From IMG/VR virus record IMGVR_UViG_3300030108_002400, positions 1 to 20,317 of that record: DNA of 20,317 nt. One strand, 5' to 3'. Source of the DNA: a virus. The notes below the pieces were generated by a model. The model worked only from the letters and a program-made list of their open reading frames with translations. It did not search any database and was not told the DNA's origin. Below are positions 7,349 through 12,480 of the stretch, piece by piece. Position numbers and translations under genes: made by a program. How positions within the stretch are numbered: position 1 is the stretch's first letter; every line of letters starts with the position of its first letter.

Positions 7349-7440
7349 GATAGAATCACTTCGTTTGTTATATATTTTTCTGCCATAAAAAATAGTATGG
7401 AGAAAAATAGAGCTGATGGGAATATTGTTTTTACTGTCAT
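7336..7440 (-). CDS. 34-residue small membrane peptide
   Basis: A 34-codon gene opens at ATG 7440-7438 with an excellent ribosome-binding site (GAGGAGG, eight bases upstream) that overlaps the stop codon of the preceding 64-residue gene. The product has a hydrophobic segment IFPSALFFSILFFMA (6-20) followed by a short polar tail, so it is probably a single-pass inner-membrane peptide. It ends in TAG at 7338-7336, overlapping the next gene's start by 13 bases. Stop/Shine-Dalgarno overlap plus coupling at the far end argue strongly that it is translated. It could be a tiny holin-like or regulatory membrane peptide, but nothing proves this. Confidence 0.62.
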   Translation of the reverse strand: MTVKTIFPSALFFSILFFMAEKYITNEVILSWIN

Positions 7441-7453
7441 AATGTGTTCCTCC

Positions 7454-7648
7454 TCATTTAACATATAATATCCGTCTCGCTTGTCCTTCTGTTATGTTAA
7501 AATGGTCCGCTAAATCCTGCAAATCAAATTTTTTTGATGTTGTACGTTTAAGATGTATACCCGTCTCTGCAACGTATTTTACTTTGCCCTTGTTCTCTTT
7601 CCAATGATCTTTTACTTCCCTAATGAAGTCATCCTTAAATTTTGTCAT
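7454..7648 (-). CDS. small helix-turn-helix-like protein
   Basis: This 64-residue basic protein has a C-terminal segment FDLQDLADHFNITEGQARRI (41-60) with the spacing of a helix-turn-helix: LQDLADHF, the NIT turn, then a recognition-type helix EGQARRIL. The N-terminal 35 residues are Lys-rich and charged. It may bind DNA, and it is one of only two regulator-like proteins in the window. Its start overlaps the upstream gene by four bases (ATGA) with GGAG five bases before ATG, and its stop overlaps the ribosome-binding site of the following membrane peptide gene. Target and role are unknown. Confidence 0.65.
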   Translation of the reverse strand: MTKFKDDFIREVKDHWKENKGKVKYVAETGIHLKRTTSKKFDLQDLADHFNITEGQARRILYVK

Positions 7649-8016
7649 TCCATCTCCATTTTTTTTAATTTTAATTTAACTTTTTGCGCACATTTTTTAC
7701 AAAAATGCTCTTCAGGACGCCAAACTAAATCTATTCCTAAAGTTTGTACGTTTATTCTATTTAATAAATCTTTTTTTGCGTCCTCATATACAGTTCCATA
7801 AGATTTATCAATTACTCTATCATCCAAAAGAACTGTTATTATTTTACCTCCTTTAGGTTTTTCAACAGGTACTTTTTCACCAATTAATTCTAATGCTTTG
7901 CAAAAACACTTATAACAAATTGGAACTTTATCACCGAGATGTTGATGAATCATAAATATATTAGCTTTAGACTTACATCCATCAGCTCGACATTGAGTTA
8001 TTTTAAGACCTCCCAT
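7645..8016 (-). CDS. Cys-rich hypothetical protein, possible zinc finger
   Basis: This 123-residue protein has N-terminal cysteines at 9, 14, 34, 37 and 39 (QCRADGC and CYKCFC) and a second C-terminal pair, CKKC at 106-109. The first group could form a treble-clef or HNH-like zinc site (C-x4-C, then C-x2-C), and the last pair could complete another. The middle (56-100) is mixed alpha/beta with a DDRVID segment. I do not recognise the family. Its start is joined to the endolysin stop (TAATG) and its end to the HTH-like gene (ATGA), so it belongs to the same operon. The Lys-rich C-terminus suggests contact with nucleic acid. Confidence 0.62.
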   Translation of the reverse strand: MGGLKITQCRADGCKSKANIFMIHQHLGDKVPICYKCFCKALELIGEKVPVEKPKGGKIITVLLDDRVIDKSYGTVYEDAKKDLLNRINVQTLGIDLVWRPEEHFCKKCAQKVKLKLKKMEME

Positions 8017-8444
8017 TATTCCATCTCCCTTCTGTAGAATATGTGGTCATTGATACGAACTGTCTGTGTAAATCGCTCACTCCATGATGGCTTGACATAG
8101 TGAGCATGATAATGTGTCGATCCCTCCGTCAGATCAACCATGTTTAACGGGCCCTCTAATATTGCCCACGCTATTTCTTCTGCCCATAGGTAAGCTTTAT
8201 AATCTGTTATTGTCTCCGGTTTGCCGTCACACCAGAAACTAAACTGGCATTTGTGGGGAATCGGTATTGTTTCATCCCATGAATAGTAATATCCCTGTTT
8301 CACGACATCACATACATTGTCCGGATACCGCGGATCATATACCCGCGTTAAAATAACCTGTCCGACTGCGATTTGCCCCAAAGTGGGCTCTCCCCTTGAT
8401 TCGAAATAAATGGCCGTAGCCAAGCACGCTAAAGTTGTAAGCAT
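8016..8444 (-). CDS. SleB-type cell wall hydrolase (probable endolysin)
   Basis: This 142-residue protein matches the Hydrolase_2/SleB family that cleaves peptidoglycan. Signature elements are AIYFESRGEP near the N-terminus (11-20, with Glu15 in the position of the family's catalytic Glu), GQIAVGQVILTRV (about 23-35), YPDNVCDVV (about 39-47) and a Trp/His-rich centre ending in STHYHAHYVKPSW. The domain begins almost at residue 5, so there is no separate signal peptide and release would need a holin. ATG 8444 is preferred over the upstream GTG at 8450 because GAGG lies five bases before it. It is the first gene of the minus-strand block and so probably leads a lysis operon. Confidence 0.88.
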   Translation of the reverse strand: MLTTLACLATAIYFESRGEPTLGQIAVGQVILTRVYDPRYPDNVCDVVKQGYYYSWDETIPIPHKCQFSFWCDGKPETITDYKAYLWAEEIAWAILEGPLNMVDLTEGSTHYHAHYVKPSWSERFTQTVRINDHIFYRREME

Positions 8445-8473
8445 AAGCACCTCTTTCTGTTTTTGTATCTAAG

Positions 8474-8502
8474 AGTTTATAAGAAAAAATAAGAGATGTA
8501 AA
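8474..8502 (-). promoter_or_regulatory. promoter for the minus-strand lysis-type operon
   Basis: On the minus strand TTTACA (8502-8497) and TAAACT (8479-8474) are separated by 17 bases, about 30 bases before the endolysin ATG. It lies back to back with the plus-strand promoter at 8509-8537, so the two units diverge from one short region. Confidence 0.5.
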
Positions 8503-8508
8503 GAAGTA

Positions 8509-8537
8509 TTGACTTTGTATGGGATAAGTCTTATACT
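8509..8537 (+). promoter_or_regulatory. sigma70-type promoter with embedded repeat box
   Basis: TTGACT (8509-8514) and TATACT (8532-8537) are 17 bases apart, a near-consensus promoter for the small-gene operon from 8568. The spacer and -10 carry an exact copy of the intergenic box, TATGGGATAAGTCTTATA (8518-8535), whose core ATAAG-T-CTTAT is a perfect dyad. A protein bound there would block the promoter. Confidence 0.7.
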
Positions 8538-8567
8538 TATAGCATCTTAAATTATATGGGGAATACT

Positions 8568-8942
8568 ATGAGTAAAAAAAATTATATTATTAGATTTCAT
8601 CTAACTGCTTACGAAGATTATAAGGTTGAAGCAGATAATATTGATCACGCCTATGATTTATTAAAATCAGGAGAATATGCAAATTACCATGAAGATATTG
8701 GAGTGCTATATGGTAGCGAAAACAAGTTTCATGTTATTTATGAAATAGGCGAGGATGGCAAATGGATTGATGTCATTAAACAGCCTTTGGTTAAAGAAGA
8801 TAACTCTGCTCTTCTTAAAAAAGTGGTCCAACAAATAAAAGCTGACGAAGCCATGGAAGATTACACAGCGATTGAAGAGCTGTTATCAGATGTTCCAAAA
8901 GAAAAATTATTAGGTTTTTTAAAGGAGGACAGCAATGAGTAA
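8568..8942 (+). CDS. small acidic hypothetical protein
   Basis: This 124-residue protein is unrecognised. ATG 8568 is preferred over the in-frame ATG at 8556 because the latter has no ribosome-binding site while GGGGA precedes 8568. The first 40 residues have a strand-helix pattern (NYIIRFHLTAYEDYKVEADN, then IDHAYDLLKSG) similar to the start of the 92-residue protein at 9596, hinting at a shared small domain of the DpnD/PcfM-like type; this is a weak resemblance. The C-terminal half is acidic and helical. It heads a five-gene overlapping operon driven by the promoter at 8509-8537. Confidence 0.65.
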   Translation: MSKKNYIIRFHLTAYEDYKVEADNIDHAYDLLKSGEYANYHEDIGVLYGSENKFHVIYEIGEDGKWIDVIKQPLVKEDNSALLKKVVQQIKADEAMEDYTAIEELLSDVPKEKLLGFLKEDSNE

Positions 8943-9120
8943 ATGTTTATGCGATTACCACGATAATTGGTATGAAATGAAAAGTTGCCCGTTTCACGAA
9001 CCACACAAAGATGCTAACAACGGCAGACGATGCGAGTTCTGGAATATGGAAACCGGCGAATGCTATAGCGATGATAAATTTGATATAATGGATTGGGAGC
9101 CTAGCGATGAAAATAATTAA
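8935..9120 (+). CDS. small Cys/His-rich protein
   Basis: This 61-residue protein has a dense set of possible metal ligands: Cys 4, 6, 18, 33, 43 and His 9, 21, 24 (CLCDYHDNWYEMKSCPFHEPH). It may be a small zinc-binding protein; the family is not recognised. The C-terminus is strongly acidic. It has a strong ribosome-binding site, AAGGAGG, in the 3' end of the preceding gene, overlaps it by eight bases, and overlaps the next gene by 14 bases, so co-translation is expected. Confidence 0.6.
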   Translation: MSKCLCDYHDNWYEMKSCPFHEPHKDANNGRRCEFWNMETGECYSDDKFDIMDWEPSDENN

Positions 9121-9328
9121 TGGCTATAAAGTCAAAAGTAAAAAGTATAAAGTTTTGGTTCAACAAAACTGGTTATGTGAACATGAGGTCATTGCCACAA
9201 ATAAAAAAGACATAACCACACGATTCCTAAGAGACAACAATAAAAAAATTAACAAGGATTCGCTTGTTAAAGAACGTGTTGTTAGAATTACAAAAATTAA
9301 CTGGGAGGACAGCAATGAAAACGCTTAG
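9107..9328 (+). CDS. small basic hypothetical protein
   Basis: This 73-residue lysine-rich protein is not recognised. GGGAG about seven bases before ATG 9107 supports the start. Composition is markedly basic (repeated KSKKYK, NKKD, NNKKIN), unlike the acidic proteins on both sides, so it could bind nucleic acid or pair with an acidic neighbour; that is speculation. Both ends overlap neighbouring genes by 14 bases, consistent with one polycistronic unit. Confidence 0.55.
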   Translation: MKIINGYKVKSKKYKVLVQQNWLCEHEVIATNKKDITTRFLRDNNKKINKDSLVKERVVRITKINWEDSNENA

Positions 9329-9596
9329 AGACTTTTGTAACTGGCACCGGCTACCATATCCCACGACACAGGATCAGGCTGATAAAGTATTCTCAGAACT
9401 TGATTTCTATCTGGCCGATGAAAATCTTATGGAAGATGGTGAACTATCCGTAGAAGAAGGTAGAGAGAAATATAACTACTATTCACGGGTCGCGAGTCAG
9501 GTTTTAAGTAAGTTTAAGTTACGTCCTATCAAGGATCATTATCGTGGGACGTTTGAAAATTTTGATATTGAAAAACAGAAAGTGAGGGAGTGGTAA
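9315..9596 (+). CDS. small acidic hypothetical protein
   Basis: This 93-residue protein is not recognised. ATG 9315 is chosen over earlier in-frame non-ATG starts because GGGAGG lies at 9303-9308, six bases upstream. The surrounding string GGAGGACAGCAATGA is the same as that before the 8935 gene. The sequence is predicted helical, with an acidic centre (LADENLMEDGELSVEEGREK). Its stop is joined to the next start (TAATG). Confidence 0.6.
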   Translation: MKTLRDFCNWHRLPYPTTQDQADKVFSELDFYLADENLMEDGELSVEEGREKYNYYSRVASQVLSKFKLRPIKDHYRGTFENFDIEKQKVREW

Positions 9597-9874
9597 TGAG
9601 TAAATTATTTAAAGTGACAGCAACTATGGATGTCGGTTATCAATTATTTATTAGGGCTGAGAATAAAGAAGAAGCTATGGAACAGGCAGAAAACGTGGAC
9701 AGCGATCATTGGCAAAAGGCTGACGATGGCCATGATTGGACCATGGAACAGGCTTGGGAGGTCGCGGAAGACGAATACGGTGCTGAAGAAGTTTACGAAG
9801 ACCCAGACGAACAATTGGGCAAACAAATTTACTCTGGTGCTTTTATAAATAAAAAAGTTGACACCGAAAAATAA
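9596..9874 (+). CDS. small strongly acidic hypothetical protein
   Basis: This 92-residue protein starts at ATG 9596, joined to the previous stop, with GGGAG six bases upstream; an in-frame GTG at 9590 is less likely. The N-terminal strand-helix pattern LFKVTATMDVGYQLFIRAEN then KEEAMEQAENV recalls the protein at 8568. The C-terminal half is very rich in Asp/Glu (AEDEYGAEEVYEDPDEQLG), giving a highly negative charge, which can occur in DNA-mimic proteins but is not proof of one. The promoter of the candidate short RNA begins inside its last five codons. Confidence 0.65.
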   Translation: MSKLFKVTATMDVGYQLFIRAENKEEAMEQAENVDSDHWQKADDGHDWTMEQAWEVAEDEYGAEEVYEDPDEQLGKQIYSGAFINKKVDTEK

Positions 9875-9887
9875 AAAATGTTATAAT
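9858..9887 (+). promoter_or_regulatory. strong sigma70-type promoter overlapping a gene end
   Basis: Consensus TTGACA (9858-9863) and consensus TATAAT (9882-9887) are separated by 18 bases. The -35 lies inside the last codons of the preceding gene. Transcription would start near 9894 and meet a terminator about 70 bases later. Confidence 0.78.
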
Positions 9888-9893
9888 ATAGGA

Positions 9894-9965
9894 AGATTCT
9901 TTTCTCTGTGTTAACAACACAACAATTGATAACAGAAAAACCCTCGCTACTGGCGGGGGTTTTTT
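9894..9965 (+). ncRNA. candidate short non-coding RNA (about 72 nt)
   Basis: This is inferred from a two-hexamer consensus promoter followed by an intrinsic terminator with no gene between. The 5' half can fold through an imperfect stem (TCTGT near 9905-9909 with ACAGA at 9933-9937), with an A/C-rich loop containing AACAACACAACAA, followed by the terminator hairpin. The unpaired A/C-rich loop is a possible base-pairing or protein-binding region. It is not a tRNA. Target and conservation are unknown. Confidence 0.5.
9937..9965 (+). terminator. rho-independent terminator
   Basis: CCCTCGC (9942-9948) pairs with GCGGGGG (9954-9960, including one G-T pair) around the loop TACTG. The flanking A-tract (9937-9941) and T-tract (9961-9965) extend the stem. 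It ends both the five-gene operon and the candidate short RNA. Confidence 0.88.
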
Positions 9966-10051
9966 GTTACATAAGTATACAGTATACACTATGTTCTAAA
10001 ATTAAAAAAAATTTTTTTATTTTTCAGGAAATGGCGTATACTTATGTAACA
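9965..10051. repeat. perfect 15-bp inverted repeat around an A8T7 tract
   Basis: GTTACATAAGTATAC (9966-9980) is the exact reverse complement of GTATACTTATGTAAC (10036-10050), and the outer T9965/A10051 adds a 16th pair. The left arm is followed by a second GTATAC (9982-9987). The centre holds an uninterrupted A8T7 run (10004-10018). The stretch 9961-10080 has only 23 G or C in 120 bases by hand count. It could be an operator, a replication origin or a packaging site; no gene lies between 9875 and 10215. Confidence 0.85.
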
Positions 10052-10134
10052 TTTTAGTTATCTCATTGTATTTAAATTATTAATCAGGAAAAATTTGTTA
10101 CATATTTGTTTTTCAGTGGTGTAAACGTGTAACA
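9965..10134. repeat. cluster of TGTTACA/TGTAACA sites
   Basis: The heptamer TGTTACA occurs at 9965-9971 and 10096-10102, and its reverse complement TGTAACA at 10045-10051 and 10128-10134, forming two inverted pairs. Another exact copy lies at 10284-10290 inside the small terminase gene, and a 6-of-7 match at 10183-10189. About two or three would be expected by chance in the whole window. The pattern suggests a protein-binding array just upstream of the small terminase gene. Confidence 0.6.
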
Positions 10135-10138
10135 CTTC

Positions 10139-10168
10139 TTGACAGGGTTTTTCTTTTATGAAAGTAAT
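10139..10168 (+). promoter_or_regulatory. possible promoter for the small terminase gene
   Basis: A consensus TTGACA (10139-10144) is followed after 18 bases by AGTAAT (10163-10168), a 4-of-6 match. It lies about 48 bases before the terminase start. The -10 is weak, so activity may need an activator or another element. Confidence 0.35.
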
Positions 10169-10215
10169 ACAAACATAGGCACAGTAACAATTATAGAAGT
10201 TGAGATTATAAAAAT

Positions 10216-10794
10216 ATGGCTAGACCAAGAAAGAACGAAAATACACAATTAACGCGAAAACAAGAGCGTTTTGTCAAAGAATTTGTAACAAATGATGGTT
10301 TTTTGACTAAAAGAGAGTGTGCAATTAAGGCCGGATACTCAAAAAGTAGTGCCCATGTCAAAGCTTACGAACTTACAAATCCAGATTTAAATCCTCATGT
10401 TGTTGCTTTTATGAATAAATATAAAGCAGAGATAGATGAAAAGTATGGTGTTTCTTATGGAAGACATATAAGAGACTTACAAAGGATTCGTGACCAAGCT
10501 TTAGAAGCCGGAGCTTATTCGGCGGCCGTTCAGGCAGAAAAAGCACGAGGATTGGCGCAAGGAAACATTTATGTAAACAAATCGGAAATTAGACATGGTT
10601 CTATTGATTCGATGAGCAGAGAAGAAGTCGAAAAAGAATTAGAAAAAATAAGAGATACTTATGGAACTTCCATCATCAATGTTACCCCAAAAGAAGAAAA
10701 ACCAAAACAGCTCTCCAAAAAACCTAGAAAGTCAATTCTTTCAGACATTAAAGTCAAATCTGAAAAATCTAAAAAGAAAGTTACACTTAACTAG
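10216..10794 (+). CDS. terS: terminase small subunit
   Basis: This 192-residue protein matches the Terminase_2 type of small subunit, which recognises phage DNA and recruits the large subunit for packaging. It has the N-terminal pattern LTRKQERFVKEFVTN (12-26), a helix-turn-helix AIKAGYSKSSAHVKAYEL (36-53), a central helix IRDLQRIRDQALEAGAYSAAVQAEKARG (85-112, for oligomerisation) and a helix REEVEKELEKIRD (135-147). The last 45 residues are Lys-rich and overlap the nuclease gene in another frame. The ribosome-binding site is weak (GAG about 12 bases upstream). It lies about 6 kb from the large subunit gene, whereas the two are usually adjacent, and is preceded by the inverted-repeat cluster, a plausible packaging or autoregulatory site. 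Confidence 0.82.
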   Translation: MARPRKNENTQLTRKQERFVKEFVTNDGFLTKRECAIKAGYSKSSAHVKAYELTNPDLNPHVVAFMNKYKAEIDEKYGVSYGRHIRDLQRIRDQALEAGAYSAAVQAEKARGLAQGNIYVNKSEIRHGSIDSMSREEVEKELEKIRDTYGTSIINVTPKEEKPKQLSKKPRKSILSDIKVKSEKSKKKVTLN

Positions 10795-11122
10795 GGTAGA
10801 GACTTGGGTATCTCCAGGTGTACCAGACTTACTTGTCTGTGATGAAAAGGGATTATTTCATTTTTTAGAATTAAAAGTTACAGGTTCTAATGCTGTCCGA
10901 TTGTCTGCCCATCAAATATCTTGGCTAACTTTACATAAAAAATCCAGTTCTTGGGTTTTAGTACGACAACAAAAATTACGCAGTAAAATATTTTCTGTTT
11001 ATCTGTATCACGCTGAAGATGTGTTAAGTTTAAGCAAGCAAGGTTTAAAAAGTAAGCCAAGGTTACACTTTGAATACAAAGTTGATTGGGTAAAACTTTT
11101 TGACTTGATATGTCCCATATAA
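10661..11122 (+). CDS. VRR-NUC-like PD-(D/E)XK nuclease
   Basis: This protein of up to 153 residues carries the catalytic core of a small VRR-NUC/Holliday-resolvase-like nuclease: PGVPDLLVCDEKG (52-64, Asp56), FLELKV (68-73, Glu70 and Lys72) and a downstream SAHQISWL (82-89, Gln85). These residues form the metal-binding PD-ExK site, and a helix ESQFFQTLKSNLKNL precedes it as in the family. The start is uncertain: ATG 10661 and ATG 10679 are both possible without a good ribosome-binding site. Either start gives an overlap of over 110 bases with the terminase gene in another frame, and the catalytic core lies entirely after the terminase stop. It probably resolves branched DNA before packaging or in replication; this is inferred from the family. 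Confidence 0.75.
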   Translation: MELPSSMLPQKKKNQNSSPKNLESQFFQTLKSNLKNLKRKLHLTRVETWVSPGVPDLLVCDEKGLFHFLELKVTGSNAVRLSAHQISWLTLHKKSSSWVLVRQQKLRSKIFSVYLYHAEDVLSLSKQGLKSKPRLHFEYKVDWVKLFDLICPI

Positions 11123-11133
11123 TCTGATACCAT
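11105..11133 (+). promoter_or_regulatory. possible promoter before the 35-residue gene
   Basis: TTGATA (11105-11110) is 17 bases from TACCAT (11128-11133), which is preceded by TGA as in an extended -10. An alternative -10, TATAAT, lies at 11118-11123. The string CCCATATAATCT here is the same as at 5250-5261. It begins inside the end of the nuclease gene. Confidence 0.45.
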
Positions 11134-11165
11134 ATTAGAACACTTGTTAATTAAAAAGGAGACTT

Positions 11166-11273
11166 ATGTTTTTATTAGAAAAACTTTATTGTTGGCTATT
11201 TTATGGCACAACTGATCCAGAGGGTCATTTTAAACAAAAAGAACGAAATCGTAGAATAAATAGGAGAAAATAA
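11166..11273 (+). CDS. 35-residue small protein
   Basis: A 35-codon gene opens at ATG 11166 with a strong ribosome-binding site, AAAAAGGAG, and closes with TAA at 11271-11273, sharing its last base with the next start (TAATG). The product has an aromatic/hydrophobic N-terminus (FLLEKLYCWLFYG) and a very basic C-terminus (KQKERNRRINRRK), so it could sit at a membrane or bind nucleic acid. The tight coupling and good initiation site support translation. It is too short for family assignment. Confidence 0.55.
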   Translation: MFLLEKLYCWLFYGTTDPEGHFKQKERNRRINRRK

Positions 11274-11668
11274 TGTTAGTCACAGAGAAAGAATCAGTAT
11301 TTTTAAAAACATTACCAATGTGGGCTATGGGCTTTGCACAAATTAGGCTCTCGAAGACTATGTTGGATAAATCAATAATAGATGCAAATAAATCAGTTAG
11401 AGATTTGGCGTTAAACTTTGGCATTGATTTTGATAAAATGAAAAACGGCGATAAGTATGAAGTGCTTGCACGTTTTGATGATACTAATCAGGAATCGGTT
11501 GTTAGATTTTATAAAACCATTAATCGTGGTGATAGGCGTGTTTCTATTAAAGGAATAAAACAATATGCTAATATTGGTGATCTAATAGCTTTATCAGCTT
11601 GCCTTCCAAAAGATGAAAATAAAGACATCATTATAATTAATGTAACTAGGAGGGCTGATGATGAGTAA
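11273..11668 (+). CDS. hypothetical protein
   Basis: This 131-residue protein is not recognised. AGGAG lies about seven bases before ATG 11273, inside the 35-residue gene. The N-terminal half is helical with IRLSKTMLDKSIIDANKSVRDLA; the C-terminal half has alternating strands (KYEVLARFDD, ESVVRFYKT, IIIINVTRR) and a conserved-looking KGIKQYANIGDLIALS. This mixed fold could be a small enzyme or DNA-binding protein, but there is no diagnostic motif. It shares an operon with three other unknown genes downstream of the terminase-nuclease pair. Confidence 0.65.
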   Translation: MLVTEKESVFLKTLPMWAMGFAQIRLSKTMLDKSIIDANKSVRDLALNFGIDFDKMKNGDKYEVLARFDDTNQESVVRFYKTINRGDRRVSIKGIKQYANIGDLIALSACLPKDENKDIIIINVTRRADDE

Positions 11669-11909
11669 AAATATTAAAATTTATGGTTTTAGACCTTATG
11701 CTGAACCTATTATAAAAACTGGTAAATCTTTTAAATACGGTACTGAGTTTGAAATGTCTTTAGAAGAATTTTTAGAAAAAATTAACTTAAATGAAGATAA
11801 TATATGTACTGAAATTAAATATGGGTGTTTTTATACTAACAAAGAAGATAGAGATGCTTTTATGGAAGATGAAATTAATTCTTTTGTGAAGGAGAAAACG
11901 AATGAGTAA
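11661..11909 (+). CDS. small acidic hypothetical protein
   Basis: This 82-residue protein is not recognised. Two adjacent ATGs (11658, 11661) are possible; 11661 gives the better seven-base spacing from AGGAGG (11648-11653) and a typical MSKN start. It overlaps the previous gene by eight bases and the next by eight bases. The sequence is Glu/Asp/Asn-rich with a helix MSLEEFLEKINLNED and codon use that is strongly AT-rich, like its neighbours and unlike the replication genes. Confidence 0.6.
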   Translation: MSKNIKIYGFRPYAEPIIKTGKSFKYGTEFEMSLEEFLEKINLNEDNICTEIKYGCFYTNKEDRDAFMEDEINSFVKEKTNE

Positions 11910-12390
11910 AAAAGAAATATTTTATAGATATGGTTTTTCAGATTTACTTTTGGAAAAACAACAACATCAAGACATCTCTAAATTTGCAACTATTACTTTT
12001 AGTAATGGAAAAAAACAGAATGCGAAGATGAAGATGGTTACTTATGTGAGTGTGAAGATGAGTAATAGTTATCATGTTGAAGTCGAAACTTTTGGCGAAG
12101 GTAATAGAAGCGTTCTTGTACACACTTCAAAAAGTAAATTAGAAAATTGGATACAAGAAGATTATGATAAACGTCAGGAAATTATAGACAAATTATTTAA
12201 TGCTGATTTTAATTATGATATTGAAAAATTTAGTGAAGAAAATATTTATAACGAACTTATTGGCGATAGAATGGGTTTTACCGGACAGCCAAAAGATTAT
12301 AATTATACAATTACAAAAATTATCAATATTGAACCAATCACTATGAAACAAATAAAATATGTAGCAAAAACGTATAAAGATTTTTTCTAA
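11902..12390 (+). CDS. hypothetical protein
   Basis: This 162-residue protein is not recognised. GGAG seven bases before ATG 11902 supports the start. The N-terminal half contains strands (FATITFSNG, KMVTYVSVKMS, SYHVEVETF) interrupted by a Lys-rich turn, and the C-terminal half is helical and charged with many Asn/Tyr residues. It is the last gene of its operon, followed by a terminator that also carries the -35 element of the next promoter. Confidence 0.65.
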   Translation: MSKKEIFYRYGFSDLLLEKQQHQDISKFATITFSNGKKQNAKMKMVTYVSVKMSNSYHVEVETFGEGNRSVLVHTSKSKLENWIQEDYDKRQEIIDKLFNADFNYDIEKFSEENIYNELIGDRMGFTGQPKDYNYTITKIINIEPITMKQIKYVAKTYKDFF

Positions 12391-12410
12391 TATTTTAAAA
12401 CAAAGTTATT

Positions 12411-12439
12411 AAAAGCCGTCCAGATTGACGGCTTTTTTT
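12411..12439 (+). terminator. rho-independent terminator fused to the next promoter
   Basis: GCCGTC (12415-12420) pairs with GACGGC (12427-12432) around the loop CAGATT. An A-tract precedes it and seven Ts follow (12433-12439). The sequence TTGACG spanning loop and 3' arm (12425-12430) is also the -35 of the following promoter. Confidence 0.9.
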
Positions 12440-12470
12440 ATTTGTGATATCATATGGGATAAATCTTATA
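12425..12470 (+). promoter_or_regulatory. promoter plus repeat box for the GP88-like gene
   Basis: TTGACG (12425-12430) is 17 bases from TATCAT (12448-12453), with TGA forming an extended -10. The box TATGGGATAAATCTTATA (12453-12470) follows at the predicted start site and abuts the ribosome-binding site GGAG. Relative to the -35, the box lies exactly 10 bases further downstream than in the elements at 15461 and 15801. Confidence 0.6.
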
Positions 12471-12480
12471 GGAGAAAAGA

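Noticed and set aside
11230-11424. Minus-strand frame of 64 codons
   Set aside because: It lies opposite the well-supported 35-residue and 131-residue genes and has no ribosome-binding site.
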